64,000 nt of DNA from Stanieria sp. NIES-3757 (GTDB taxonomy: Bacteria > Cyanobacteriota > Cyanobacteriia > Cyanobacteriales > Xenococcaceae): positions 3,410,001 to 3,474,000 of the forward strand of contig AP017375.1 in the NCBI GenBank assembly GCA_002355455.1. Reading direction: 5' to 3'. The notes under the pieces were generated by a model that was given only the letters and a program-made list of their open reading frames with translations, was not told the origin of the DNA and did not search any database. This document shows positions 50,422-58,707 of the stretch, one piece after another; position 1 is the first letter of the stretch; each line of letters opens with the position of its first letter. A program made the position numbers and the translations under genes.

Positions 50422-50835
50422 TTAATTAGTTTTGACACTGTATTTTAATAATTCTTGAGGAGAAGCAAGCAGTTTGATTTTGACTGCTTCAAGTTGCTGA
50501 TTAGAATTAATCGTAAATTCCCAGCGCACATTAACACTAAATAAAGATGTGTGTACTTTACCTGTAACCTTAATTAATTCAAAATTCTCTTCATTATCTG
50601 CCAAATTTTCGCTAATTACGTGCTGAGGTTCTAATTTCATTCCTTTAGCTTCTTTTGCTAAATATGATGCGATCGCTTCTCGTCCTTCTAGAGGAGATTC
50701 AAAAGGAGCAAACAAAACCCCGTTTTCAGTAAATAAATTAGCAGTTTCAATAAATTCTTCTTGATTAATCGTGTTAAAATAATCGAAAATAGCTGGTTTA
50801 GTAATTCCTGCAATTTGTAAACTAGAGTTAATCAT
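50422..50835 (-). CDS. OCP C-terminal-domain homologue (CTDH), NTF2-like carotenoid-binding protein
   Basis: A 137-residue NTF2-fold protein with clear similarity to the C-terminal domain of the orange carotenoid protein: YFNTINQEEFIETANLF, APFESPLEGREAIASYL, LIKVTGKVHTSLF and VKIKLLASPQELL. The two residues that in OCP hydrogen-bond the carotenoid keto group appear present (Tyr in IFDYFNT and Trp in NVRWEFTIN). Stand-alone CTDHs carry carotenoids and hand them to helical carotenoid proteins. There is no cysteine, which fits the clade lacking the disulphide-forming Cys. No HCP or OCP gene is adjacent. Confidence 0.82.
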   Translation of the reverse strand: MINSSLQIAGITKPAIFDYFNTINQEEFIETANLFTENGVLFAPFESPLEGREAIASYLAKEAKGMKLEPQHVISENLADNEENFELIKVTGKVHTSLFSVNVRWEFTINSNQQLEAVKIKLLASPQELLKYSVKTN

Positions 50836-51056
50836 TAATTTTTTTTAATTCAACTTTCTTAGCTTAAAAAAAAGAACCGATTTTTACTTACCCCAAAAGA
50901 AAGATTTTGAACGTGAGCTACGTCAATATTTCTAGTTAGCTTTACAACTCATCAATCAAAGTTGCAATTTAAGTACTTCAGCAAATTTATGTGTATGTTT
51001 GTCTTTTCTCCTTTGCGTCTGAAGCTTTTAAAGCTTTTGATTACTCCTAGATACTT

Positions 51057-52001
51057 ATGTCACAAAACCTTAACAGTGAAGATATAAAATCGGCAGCTAA
51101 GTCTTTTGGTTTTCATAAAGTTGGAATTGCTACCATCAACAACAACTATCAAGATGATGCAGTTGCCCATCTTCAAACGTGGTTAGCTTTGGGATATCAT
51201 GCAGATTTAAGTTGGATGGCAAACCCGAAACGGAAAAATATTGCTGCTTGTATGCCTGAAGTACGTTCTGTTATCTGTGTTGCACTTAATTATTATACGC
51301 CTCATCAACATTCTAATCATCCAGAAGTAGCCAAAATCTCTCGCTATGGCTGGGGAAGAGATTATCACAAAATTATGGAGAAAAAACTCAAAGCCTTAAA
51401 TAATTGGTTGACAGCACAGCAAGAAGGAATCAAAACTCGTTATTATGCTGATACGGGACCAATCCAAGATAAAGTTTGGGCGCAAAGGGCTGGTATTGGT
51501 TGGATTGCTAAAAATGGAAATGTAATTACGCGAGATTACGGTAGTTGGGTATTTTTAGGGGAAATTTTAACTAATTTAGAATTAACTCCTGATCGCCCTC
51601 ATACTCAACATTGCGGTACTTGTACTCGTTGTCTTGATGCTTGTCCAACTAAGGCAATTACCAAACCTTTTGTGGTCGATGCTAATCGTTGTATCGCCTA
51701 TCATACCATTGAAAACCGAGCCGAACAATTACCAGATGCGATCGCAGCTAATTTGCAAGGATGGGTAGCTGGATGTGATATTTGTCAAGATGTTTGCCCT
51801 TGGAATCAACGTTTTGCTCAAGAAACAGACGTTGAAGATTTTCAGCCCTATCCTGAGAATCTTAACCCGAAATTAACTGAATTAGCCGAAATTTCTGAAC
51901 CTGAGTGGAATCGTCGTTTTCGGGCTTCAGCTTTAAGAAGAATTAAGTTACCGATGTTACAACGTAATGCTCTAGCTAATTTAAAATCAAAAAAGGAATA
52001 G
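51057..52001 (+). CDS. queG: Epoxyqueuosine reductase
   Basis: This enzyme performs the last step of queuosine synthesis in tRNA, reducing epoxyqueuosine with cobalamin and two 4Fe-4S clusters. The 314-residue protein shows the cobalamin-binding N-terminal domain, then [20 protein letters not shown] with the conserved catalytic Asp and KNGNVI. Cluster ligands are in [16 protein letters not shown] and [11 protein letters not shown]. The C-terminus is the short form without the HEAT extension. It is cytoplasmic and followed 78 bp later by a HAD hydrolase. Confidence 0.95.
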   Translation: MSQNLNSEDIKSAAKSFGFHKVGIATINNNYQDDAVAHLQTWLALGYHADLSWMANPKRKNIAACMPEVRSVICVALNYYTPHQHSNHPEVAKISRYGWGRDYHKIMEKKLKALNNWLTAQQEGIKTRYYADTGPIQDKVWAQRAGIGWIAKNGNVITRDYGSWVFLGEILTNLELTPDRPHTQHCGTCTRCLDACPTKAITKPFVVDANRCIAYHTIENRAEQLPDAIAANLQGWVAGCDICQDVCPWNQRFAQETDVEDFQPYPENLNPKLTELAEISEPEWNRRFRASALRRIKLPMLQRNALANLKSKKE

Positions 52002-52079
52002 GTCTTAGGATACAATTGAATTTCAGTCCAATTAGTAAATTTTTCTCCTCTTCATAAATACTTGCTTAAAATTAATTAG

Positions 52080-52760
52080 ATGAATGGCAAATTAGTGTTC
52101 TTTGATTTTGATGGCACAATAGCTGATAGTTATCAAGCGATTGTTCAGATTAGTAATCAGTTAGCTTCAGAGTTTGGTTATAAGCCAATTAGTGACCAAG
52201 AAATTGCCTCGTTAAAAAATTTAAGCTCACGAGAAGTTGTTCAAAAATCAGAAATTTCTATTTTTAAAATTCCTTTTTTAATTAAAAGATTGCAAAAAGA
52301 ATTAAAGAAGGAAATTATAAATTTAGAACCAATTCACGGTATTGATTTGGTACTACGCCAATTAAAACAACATGATTACCAACTAGGTATTATCACTTCT
52401 AATGCCAAAGAAAATGTAGTAGCTTTCCTAGAAAAACATCAATTAAATAATATCTTTGATTTTATTTATTCAGGAACAACTATTTTTGGGAAACACCGCA
52501 TTATTAACAATATTATTAAACAACATCAAATTGAGCCAAATCAACTTATATATGTAGGTGATGAAACTAGAGATATTAGAGCAGCAAAAAGAAGTAAGGT
52601 AATAGCGATCGCAGTTACGTGGGGATTTAATTCGACTGAAATTTTAGCTCACTATCAACCAGACTTTTTAGTTACTACACCAGTAGAATTATTAAGTGCG
52701 ATCGTTGAAGCAACAACTTCTTGCCAAGAGCAAAATCCAGAACAACGCATTGTTAAGTAA
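52080..52760 (+). CDS. HAD-superfamily hydrolase, phosphoglycolate-phosphatase-like
   Basis: A 226-residue HAD phosphatase. Motif I is FFDFDGTIADSY with the nucleophile Asp (about residue 8). Motif II is GIITSNAKENV, and the Lys lies in IFGKHRIINNII. Motif IV is YVGDETRDIRAAKRS. A helical cap at about 17-85 places it with the phosphoglycolate phosphatase/GmhB-like subgroup, but the substrate cannot be told from sequence. It is in the same direction as queG and may share a transcript. Confidence 0.88.
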   Translation: MNGKLVFFDFDGTIADSYQAIVQISNQLASEFGYKPISDQEIASLKNLSSREVVQKSEISIFKIPFLIKRLQKELKKEIINLEPIHGIDLVLRQLKQHDYQLGIITSNAKENVVAFLEKHQLNNIFDFIYSGTTIFGKHRIINNIIKQHQIEPNQLIYVGDETRDIRAAKRSKVIAIAVTWGFNSTEILAHYQPDFLVTTPVELLSAIVEATTSCQEQNPEQRIVK

Positions 52761-52963
52761 ACAGCACTAAGGAGACTCGAAATTCCGCATTATTTAATTT
52801 AAATTACTATTATATTAAATAATCAAAATATTTCAGTTACTTAATCTTTAATTCCTAGATAAATATTAGTTTGCTTGCCTACAATAGAGTTATCAAATAA
52901 TTTTTATAAATTAAACAGGAGGACAAGCCATTTGATTAAAAATCAAGTGCTTGCTAAATCTGT

Positions 52964-53764
52964 ATGGAATCGATTTTAAGTATTTTGTTAGGCTTAGTAT
53001 TAGTATTAGGAGCTAAAGGATTAAAAATAGATCGAGAATATGAGAGAGGTGTAATCTTTCGCTTAGGACGTTATCAAACTACTAAAGGGCCAGGAATATA
53101 TTGGATTGTACCTTTGGTAGATCAAAAAGCTAAGATTGATATTCGTACCAAAACTGTAGATATTGCCCCTCAAGAAACTGTTACTGCCGATAGTGTAACG
53201 ATTAAAGTAAATGCTGTCCTTTACTATCGTATTATCGATCCTTGTAAAGCAATCAACAAAGTAGAAAACTACAATATAGCAGTCTATCAAACTGCAATGA
53301 CAACTCTCCGCAATGTGGTAGGACAAAATATTCTCGATGATGTGCTGCAAAACCGAGACAAAATTAATTTTAAAGTCCAAGAAATTGTCGATGAAATAAC
53401 TGAACCTTGGGGAATAGAAATCGAAAGAGTAGAGATGAAAGATGTAGAAATTCCCCAATCTATGCAAAGAGCAATGGCGAAAGAAGCAGAAGCTGTAAGA
53501 GAAAAACGCGCCCGTTTAATTAAAGCAACAGCAGAACAAGAAGCATCCCAGAAACTTTCTGAAGCATCTCAAAAAATTTCTGAAAATCCCCTTGCTTTAG
53601 AATTGCGACGCTTACAAATGCTCACTGAAATTGGTGCAGAAAATAACACCACTACTTTGATTATGATGCCATCCGATGTGATTACTTTAGCTAAGGAATG
53701 GACAAATACACTTCAAACTAAAAGGCAAGCAACTGAAATAGAAAATCTAGAAGAAAAAAGTTAA
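52964..53764 (+). CDS. Slipin (SPFH/stomatin family) membrane protein
   Basis: A 266-residue slipin. A short N-terminal membrane segment (ILSILLGLVLVLGAKGL) is followed by the SPFH domain: ERGVIFRLGRY, GPGIYWIVPLVDQ and VTADSVTIKVNAVLYYRI. A coiled-coil tail contains the typical AMAKEAEAVREKRARLIKA. It would form large oligomeric membrane microdomains. A strong Shine-Dalgarno (AGGAGGA at about 52918) lies 40 bases too far upstream, separated from the ATG by a small TTGATT/AATCAA hairpin. The usual NfeD partner is absent. Confidence 0.92.
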   Translation: MESILSILLGLVLVLGAKGLKIDREYERGVIFRLGRYQTTKGPGIYWIVPLVDQKAKIDIRTKTVDIAPQETVTADSVTIKVNAVLYYRIIDPCKAINKVENYNIAVYQTAMTTLRNVVGQNILDDVLQNRDKINFKVQEIVDEITEPWGIEIERVEMKDVEIPQSMQRAMAKEAEAVREKRARLIKATAEQEASQKLSEASQKISENPLALELRRLQMLTEIGAENNTTTLIMMPSDVITLAKEWTNTLQTKRQATEIENLEEKS

Positions 53765-53802
53765 TTTTAATAAATTAAGAATAAATGATAAGAATTATTT
53801 GA

Positions 53803-53818
53803 CGTAATTCTAATTACG
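53803..53818. terminator. Hairpin between slipin and DUF2997 genes
   Basis: CGTAATT (53803-53809) pairs with AATTACG (53812-53818). It lies between convergent stop codons, so it may end both transcripts. The U-tract is weak. Confidence 0.4.
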
Positions 53819-53868
53819 CTATTTTCGTAATTTACAACTCTTATCTAACAGTTATTTGTTTAATCTAT

Positions 53869-54075
53869 TTATCCCCATTGCCATTGCTGCTCTTGTTGAA
53901 GCTCTTGTTCTACCTCCTGAGCTTCGGATGTCATTTCTCTTGCTGCAATTTGATTACCCAAAACCGCTTCTAAATCTTTAGTTAAATCCAGACAAGACAT
54001 TCCTTTAACTCCCCGTATCTCAATTTTTACCTGTCCGTCTTTTTCGATAAAGACATCAATTTCTTGAAGTTCCAT
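53869..54075 (-). CDS. DUF2997 family protein
   Basis: A 68-residue protein of family DUF2997, typically found beside Ycf35. The small beta-alpha core (IDVFIEKDGQVKIEIRGVKG, then CLDLTKDLEAVLG) has one conserved Cys. A short Gln/Glu-rich tail ends in WQWG. Function is unknown. It is the last gene of the minus-strand Ycf46-Hsp70-Ycf35 block and lies 13 bp after ycf35. Confidence 0.85.
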   Translation of the reverse strand: MELQEIDVFIEKDGQVKIEIRGVKGMSCLDLTKDLEAVLGNQIAAREMTSEAQEVEQELQQEQQWQWG

Positions 54076-54088
54076 GATTAAATAACTC

Positions 54089-54472
54089 CTATACTACACG
54101 TCGTAACACTAAATGAAGGCGATCGCCTTCTTGGGTTTCTTCACTGGCTAAAGAAAATCCCTGTTCTTCTAATTTGGCTTTGGCTGCATGATAGGCATAA
54201 AGTTGAGAAACCTGTTGTAAAAACTGGTCTTGCTTGATGTCTCGAATACCCCACCAGTCGGCGACGATTTCATAGGCATTATCTAACTGGCGAAAGCCAA
54301 TCTCATAACCTGAGTTTTTGGTAGGGATTTTAATGGCTACAGGTGTTTGAATACCTTGATAACCGCGAATTTGGACATTGCCTTCTTGATAGGCATGACC
54401 GAGATCGGATAGTGCTTGTTTGAGATATTCTTTCTCGACTATTTGGGTTTTGATGCTAGTAAAGTGAGACAT
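54089..54472 (-). CDS. ycf35: Ycf35 (DUF1257) protein
   Basis: A 127-residue member of the plastid/cyanobacterial Ycf35 family. It starts with the invariant MSHFTSIKTQI and shows YEIGFRQLDNAYEIVADWWG (about 76-95) and the C-terminal LHLVLRRVV. Function is unknown, though it is conserved in red-algal plastids. It is 25 bp downstream of the Hsp70 gene and 13 bp upstream of DUF2997, so all three are probably one transcript. Confidence 0.92.
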   Translation of the reverse strand: MSHFTSIKTQIVEKEYLKQALSDLGHAYQEGNVQIRGYQGIQTPVAIKIPTKNSGYEIGFRQLDNAYEIVADWWGIRDIKQDQFLQQVSQLYAYHAAKAKLEEQGFSLASEETQEGDRLHLVLRRVV

Positions 54473-54497
54473 GGAAAATAGGTAATAATGATTAGTT

Positions 54498-56090
54498 CTA
54501 AGTTAATTTGACGACTGGATAGTCGCGATGGGTGTATTTCTGGGTTTTTAAGTCGCGGGAAGTCATTAGCAATCGTTTGTTACCGTCGATGGAAAACTCC
54601 ACTTGAAATCTGGATTCCCCTTGAGTTGCTGGAGGTTGGGCATTGAGAAAGGTGGGACTGCTTTCATTCATCCAAAAGCGATCGCGATTGTCTTCTTCTT
54701 CGGGAGTAACGGCAGATAGTCTGGCTGCCCCAGAAGGGTCGAAAACTAACTCCATTGGTGCGCTGTTACTGTGTCGTCTACTTTCCCCCATTTCAAAGAT
54801 GGCTAAACCTAACTGAGTTTGTCCATCGTAGGAAGCTTTTACTGTTAGTCGTGCTAGGGTTTCGGCGGTAGGGTAGGGTGTACCTCGCTTGACTAAAATT
54901 CGGTAATCGTAGTCTCCTTTTTCACGGTTGAGGAAGCGAATGGCGTAATCGTGTTGGATGTGGTCGTAAAAATCTACCCCTGCTACAAATGCTGCTGCAC
55001 CTCTGGCTACAGCATCTAGGGGACGGTTGAGCATTACTCTTTCTTTGCCAAAGATACGTCTGACTGTACGCTGGATGGAGGGAATTTGACTACTGCCACC
55101 TACTAGTAAGACGGCTTTAATATCATCTTCCTGATAACCCCGTTCGCGGGCAGAATTAAGAGCGCGACGGATAGTTGTATCTATTTGATTGAAGGCTTCG
55201 TTTTCATCGAGTAAATCTTCAAATTTACTACGGCTAAAGTCTGCTGATAAGACTGCACCTGTATTGGGATTCATTACCGTAACATCAGCCCGTTCGTGGG
55301 TAGATAATCTGACCTTGGCTCGTTCGCATTCTACTAATAAAGCCCGACTGAGTTGACGCACTTCTTCATCGAGGTCGTCTCGTCCCATTTGTTTGAGTAC
55401 GTCTTGAAATAACCACTGATCCAAAGTAGCACCACCGAGGTCTAAACCAGCTTTACCCAATACCCGACAGCGACGACCGACTTGGGATTGTTCCGATTCT
55501 TCGATTAGTACTACGGCTACATCCAATGTACCGCCACCAAAATCAAAGATCAGATAGACATCTCCTGGTTGAATGTGCGCCCCATAACCCAAAGCAGCAG
55601 CCGAGGGTTCGTCGATTAAACGGAAGCGTCTGATGCCAGCAGTTTCGGCAACATCCGCTAGCCAGTTTTCGTAATGTTCAAAGGCTTCAACAGGGACAGT
55701 AAAGGCAACTTCTTCATCACCGATATTTAATTCCGTGGCTGCAAATAGCAACACAGTAGATAAAAAATCTTTTCCTGCGTCAAAGTGAGAGATTTGTTTA
55801 CCATCGAGTTTTCTCTGTACGGGACTGCGGTTGGAGATGTAGCGTTTCATCCAACGAAAAGTGCGATCGCTTTTGAGCAGGTTTTGTTGTTCGACTTGAT
55901 AACCGAACCATCTTCTGTTGTCGCTGGCGTAGTGAATTTGGGAAGGAATGACGGAGATTTTTTCGTTATCCTGTTGATAGAAATAACCGTAATCGGGTAA
56001 GTGAAAGGGAATCCCCGTCTGTTGAGTTTCATCCCATAGGGCAACGACTGTATTGGACGTACCAAAATCAATGGCTAATCTTCCTGGCAT
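54498..56090 (-). CDS. Atypical Hsp70-family protein (lidless)
   Basis: A 530-residue Hsp70 relative. The actin-fold nucleotide-binding domain is complete: IDFGTSNTVV (about 6-15), EVAFTVPVEAFEHY, LIDEPSAAALGYG, IFDFGGGTLDVAVV and LVGGSSQIPSIQ. The remaining ~150 residues form a short beta domain, and the C-terminal alpha-helical lid and EEVD-like tail of DnaK are absent. This is not the housekeeping DnaK. Its neighbours, a GrpE-like protein, Ycf35 and Ycf46, suggest a specialised chaperone for one client or complex. Confidence 0.9.
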   Translation of the reverse strand: MPGRLAIDFGTSNTVVALWDETQQTGIPFHLPDYGYFYQQDNEKISVIPSQIHYASDNRRWFGYQVEQQNLLKSDRTFRWMKRYISNRSPVQRKLDGKQISHFDAGKDFLSTVLLFAATELNIGDEEVAFTVPVEAFEHYENWLADVAETAGIRRFRLIDEPSAAALGYGAHIQPGDVYLIFDFGGGTLDVAVVLIEESEQSQVGRRCRVLGKAGLDLGGATLDQWLFQDVLKQMGRDDLDEEVRQLSRALLVECERAKVRLSTHERADVTVMNPNTGAVLSADFSRSKFEDLLDENEAFNQIDTTIRRALNSARERGYQEDDIKAVLLVGGSSQIPSIQRTVRRIFGKERVMLNRPLDAVARGAAAFVAGVDFYDHIQHDYAIRFLNREKGDYDYRILVKRGTPYPTAETLARLTVKASYDGQTQLGLAIFEMGESRRHSNSAPMELVFDPSGAARLSAVTPEEEDNRDRFWMNESSPTFLNAQPPATQGESRFQVEFSIDGNKRLLMTSRDLKTQKYTHRDYPVVKLT

Positions 56091-56292
56091 AGTTCACTTC
56101 ATTAACAAGCCTTCAGTTTTAGAGTTCCCTGGAATTAAGTAAAAATAACTTGCTTGGTTAAAGATCCCCTTAAATCTCCCTTAGAAAGCTACGGTCTAGA
56201 CACAACTCATGTTTTAAGTTATCTGTTGAACTGAATACTGTGTCTAGCCCCTAAATCCACGCCAGTTCCTACAACGGAACGGGGCTTATAAA

Positions 56293-56313
56293 CTCTTGAG
56301 GTTTCCTCAAGAG
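56293..56313. repeat. Perfect 9-bp hairpin upstream of hsp70
   Basis: CTCTTGAGG pairs with CCTCAAGAG around TTT. On the minus strand it would sit in a leader or spacer about 200 bp before hsp70. It may be part of the repeat. Confidence 0.5.
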
Positions 56314-56345
56314 ACAGCCCCTCGGGAACCTCCGCAACGGACTGG

Positions 56346-56419
56346 CTCCCCAAGCTTGGGGGACTTGTAACTGACTTTTAACTCTTTTCCCCCCAGAATT
56401 GGGGGCTAGGGGGGCAAAA
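56346..56419. repeat. C/G-rich dispersed repeat, copy A
   Basis: Two stacked inverted repeats: CTCCCCAAGCTTGGGGGACT, then TTCCCCCCAGAATTGGGGGC and TAGGGGGGCAAAA. Similar units lie at 57715-57780 and 62309-62390. Confidence 0.7.
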
Positions 56420-56484
56420 GATGAGAGTAGCAAGATTTATCAATTTGTGTGTACAGGGTAGTTAGAAAGGAGGACTTTTTCAAT

Positions 56485-56620
56485 ATGTATTAGTACTAAA
56501 AAATCACAAAAGCCAGTTGTTTGGATCGGAAGTTCTTTGGACGATCCGAAACAGGACATAGATTTAATTAAAGAAAGACTCAAAAAAGCCAAACAACATT
56601 ATCAAGATCATTATTCTTAA
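56485..56620 (+). pseudogene. higB: HigB/RelE-like (Gp49 family) toxin remnant with internal deletion
   Basis: After a good ribosome binding site (AAAGGAGG at 56466-56473), the frame reads STKKSQKPVVWIGSSLDD, the N-terminus of a Gp49/HigB toxin. It then jumps directly to PKQDIDLIKERLKKAKQHYQ, the family's C-terminus. The central ~60-70 residues with the active site are missing. The ATG at 56485 is also one base out of frame. The toxin is dead, but the antitoxin gene 23 bp downstream is intact. Confidence 0.7.
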
Positions 56621-56643
56621 AACAAACCAAAAGGACAAAATTA

Positions 56644-56973
56644 ATGACTGAAGAAATCAAAGTACAAGAAAGTAGTAGTAATGTCTTTGCCGATTTGGAA
56701 TTACCAAATTCAGATGAGATGTTGGTTAAAGCAGAATTAGCCAGTAAAATCGGCGAAATTATTGAAGTAAGAAATCTAACTCAAATGGATGCAGCAGAAA
56801 TATTGGGTGTAGATCAGCCTAAAGTATCTGCTTTGATTAGCGGTAAGCTAGCAGGTTTTTCTACAGAAAGGTTATTCAGATTCTTAAATGCTTTAGGTAG
56901 TGATGTAGAAATTGTGGTTAAACCCAAACCAGAGTCTCGGACAGCAGCTATAACTACTGTAATTGAGAATTGA
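56644..56973 (+). CDS. higA: XRE-family antitoxin (HigA-like)
   Basis: A 109-residue helix-turn-helix protein. The HTH is at about residues 37-75 (NLTQMDAAEILGVDQPKVSA then LISGKLAGFSTERL), followed by FLNALGSDVEIVVKPK. This layout is typical of antitoxins paired with Gp49/HigB toxins, with toxin gene first as here. It would bind its own promoter. Because the toxin is deleted, it is an orphan antitoxin. Confidence 0.85.
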   Translation: MTEEIKVQESSSNVFADLELPNSDEMLVKAELASKIGEIIEVRNLTQMDAAEILGVDQPKVSALISGKLAGFSTERLFRFLNALGSDVEIVVKPKPESRTAAITTVIEN

Positions 56974-56980
56974 ATCAACA

Positions 56981-57169
56981 ATGCCGACTAAAGATTATCA
57001 AAACGATTTACTCACACGACTAGCTAATCTTAAATATGCAGCAGAATATCTAAAAGCAGCATTTGATGAAACTCTTGCTGATGGAAACAAGGCAGCTTTT
57101 TTATTAGCTTTGAAAAATGTAGTTGATGCGACAGGTGCGATGCAAACAGTGGCAAATGAAGCTAAATGA
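56981..57169 (+). pseudogene. COG3636 addiction-module antidote protein, N-terminal fragment
   Basis: 62 residues starting MPTKDYQNDLLTRLANLKYA, which matches the N-terminus of COG3636-type (HigA-like) antidote proteins. The normal protein has about 100 residues and ends with a helix-turn-helix (LNRESLYKxLS). Here the frame stops after VANEAK, just before that HTH. It is therefore truncated and probably non-functional. It overlaps the DUF559 start by 4 bp (ATGA). Confidence 0.65.
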
Positions 57170-57570
57170 AAGAGCTAAGAGGCAAAAGGGATAATATAGT
57201 GAAAAATAAGGATAGAATTCGCGGTACAACTCCAGAAATAGAACAAGCTGCCCAAAAATTAAGAAGAAATCTGACCCCAGCAGAAGCTCGTTTGTGGTCG
57301 GAACTGCGAAATAAACAACTCGATGGATTACGTTTTCGCTGTCAGCATCCTGTAGGAAGTTTTATTTTAGATTTTTATTGCCCTTCTTGTAAGTTAGTTG
57401 TGGAAGTTGATGGAGAAGTTCACGCTTGTCAGGCTGAATACGACGATGCTAGAACAGCAAAATTAGCAGAATATGGTTATAAAGTTCTGAGATTTAGCAA
57501 TGAACAGGTGATCAATGATTTACCAACAGTTTTAGCAGAGATTAGGCGTGTTGCTTTTGCGCTTCTCTAG
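57166..57570 (+). CDS. DUF559 (VSR-like) endonuclease
   Basis: A 134-residue protein of the DUF559 family, a small restriction-endonuclease-like fold related to the very-short-patch-repair nuclease. Motifs are LTPAEARLWSELRNKQLDG (about 36-54), GLRFRCQHPVGSFILDFYC with the active-site Asp, and KLVVEVDGEVH with the Glu. Two starts are possible: ATG 57166, coupled to the preceding stop, or GTG 57199, preceded by AAAAGGG. These genes are mobile and multicopy in cyanobacteria. Its role is unknown. Confidence 0.88.
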   Translation: MKELRGKRDNIVKNKDRIRGTTPEIEQAAQKLRRNLTPAEARLWSELRNKQLDGLRFRCQHPVGSFILDFYCPSCKLVVEVDGEVHACQAEYDDARTAKLAEYGYKVLRFSNEQVINDLPTVLAEIRRVAFALL

Positions 57571-57605
57571 CCTCTCCAAACTGGGTTAGGGTGTAAACAC
57601 AACAG

Positions 57606-57660
57606 GTCTTTTCTATTATGGTTCAAGGCTTTTTTGCCCCCTAAATTTGCCAACTTTGGC
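57606..57660. repeat. C/G-rich dispersed repeat, partial copy
   Basis: TCTTTTCTATTATGGTTCAA followed by a TTTTTTGCCCCCTAAAT stretch matches the left half of the copy at 62283-62390. The right half is degraded. Confidence 0.6.
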
Positions 57661-57714
57661 TAAGGTGTATACATAACTCAGTTCTTAACTTATCTGTCTG
57701 ATTTTCAAGTTAAT

Positions 57715-57780
57715 TTTGCCCCCTAAATCCCCCAAATTTGGGGGACTTTTAAATGCAGTTCCCCCCAGCATTGGGGGGCT
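57715..57780. repeat. C/G-rich dispersed repeat, copy B
   Basis: Contains the perfect 16-bp palindrome CCCCCAAATTTGGGGG (57729-57744), then CAGTTCCCCCCAGCATTGGG. Confidence 0.7.
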
Positions 57781-57876
57781 TAAATAAAGTATGTCGAAGT
57801 AAAATAATTTATGATAATACAAAATACCTAATTACAAATAATTTAGAATTATATAGACATATTTTGCTCAAAATAA

Positions 57877-58392
57877 CTACGTGGACACCTCCACCCCCGC
57901 TTTACGAATCACCTTACCCTGATAAGAAATACCAGCAAATCTCACCACTACCTCCGTACCTTGAGTAATGACAGTACTGGTACTCAAAGGTTCGTGGAGA
58001 TTGGAGTCAAAAGAGACAGTTTCCCCAACCTGACTGACTATAGTTAAACCATTATCTTCCAAAGTACGGATAAGGCGTTTGGCTACCAGCAAGACATCTT
58101 TAGCCTGTACTGGTTTACCTGCTTCTAATAGATGTGCCTGGGTGAGTAGTTGGGTGACGGGTGCAGCAGTATCGGTTAGTAGTTGTTCGATTTGGTTGCC
58201 AACGGCAGAGGAAATGTTGTTGCTTTCGCTAGTGCGTTGCTGTTCTAGCTGTTGTTTGAGTTGGTCGATTAATTGGTCGCGTTCTGTTAGTTCTAAACGA
58301 AAGTTTTGTATTTCACGTTCTAAGTCTAATACTTTTTTGTGTTCATCATTGGCAGGTGGTTTTTGAAATAATTCTTTTAGCCAGTTCCACAT
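57877..58392 (-). CDS. GrpE-like nucleotide exchange factor
   Basis: A 171-residue GrpE relative. A tryptophan-rich start (MWNWLKELFQ) leads into a long coiled coil (about 20-70, LDLEREIQNFRLELTERDQL). A short helical part and a C-terminal beta domain follow (SFDSNLHEPLSTSTVITQGT, EVVVRFAGISYQGKVIRKAG). The F-D-x-x-x-H-E-P motif is the hallmark of GrpE beta domains. It is probably the exchange factor for the atypical Hsp70, from which it is separated by the inserted toxin-antitoxin island. Confidence 0.9.
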   Translation of the reverse strand: MWNWLKELFQKPPANDEHKKVLDLEREIQNFRLELTERDQLIDQLKQQLEQQRTSESNNISSAVGNQIEQLLTDTAAPVTQLLTQAHLLEAGKPVQAKDVLLVAKRLIRTLEDNGLTIVSQVGETVSFDSNLHEPLSTSTVITQGTEVVVRFAGISYQGKVIRKAGVEVST

Positions 58393-58435
58393 ATAATTTA
58401 ATTCTTATCAATTGCAATGCTTTTATATAAAAAAC

Positions 58436-58666
58436 TTAGGGTAGAGTATTCGCCCAGTCTGTCAAAATTTCCTTTGGATAAACTAAAGTTCTTCCTTCTT
58501 GAAGCCAATTTTCGACTAAGTAAGAAATACTATACGTTTGACCATAATTTCGAGCAGCTTTTACATATTCTTCTACTAAATAAGATGGCATTCCTTCTTG
58601 TATTGCTTGGTAAGTTAAATTTAGTACTTGTTGACGAACTTCTTCTTTCTGTGAATTGGAAATCAT
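58436..58666 (-). CDS. Small hypothetical protein in the Ycf46-Hsp70 block
   Basis: 76 residues from the ATG at 58666 (MISNSQKEEVRQQVLNLTYQ). Entirely soluble and mostly helical, with an aromatic C-terminus (LTDWANTLP). I do not recognise it. It sits 43 bp before grpE on the same strand, so it may be a small subunit of the system. Four extra residues upstream (MFLI) are an alternative start. Confidence 0.5.
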   Translation of the reverse strand: MISNSQKEEVRQQVLNLTYQAIQEGMPSYLVEEYVKAARNYGQTYSISYLVENWLQEGRTLVYPKEILTDWANTLP

Positions 58667-58707
58667 AATTAAAAACAAATAATCGATTTTTTTAATAGTC
58701 TTATATT

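Larger units (their letters stand above)
56091..56484. other. Repeat-rich region upstream of hsp70
   Basis: 394 bp containing C/G-rich repeat copy A (56346-56419) and a perfect 9-bp hairpin CTCTTGAGG/CCTCAAGAG (56293-56313). It marks the left border of a plus-strand island of decayed toxin-antitoxin genes. The hsp70 promoter, if it has its own, must be here. Confidence 0.5.
57571..57876. other. Repeat-rich region right of the TA island
   Basis: 306 bp filled by a partial (57606-57660) and a full (57715-57780) copy of the C/G-rich repeat, then AT-rich sequence to the GrpE gene stop. No gene is seen. Confidence 0.5.

Noticed and set aside
53063-53467. 134-residue minus-strand ORF opposite the slipin gene
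   Set aside because: Entirely inside the well-supported slipin gene; the Phe/Tyr/Ser-rich product is typical of an antisense shadow.
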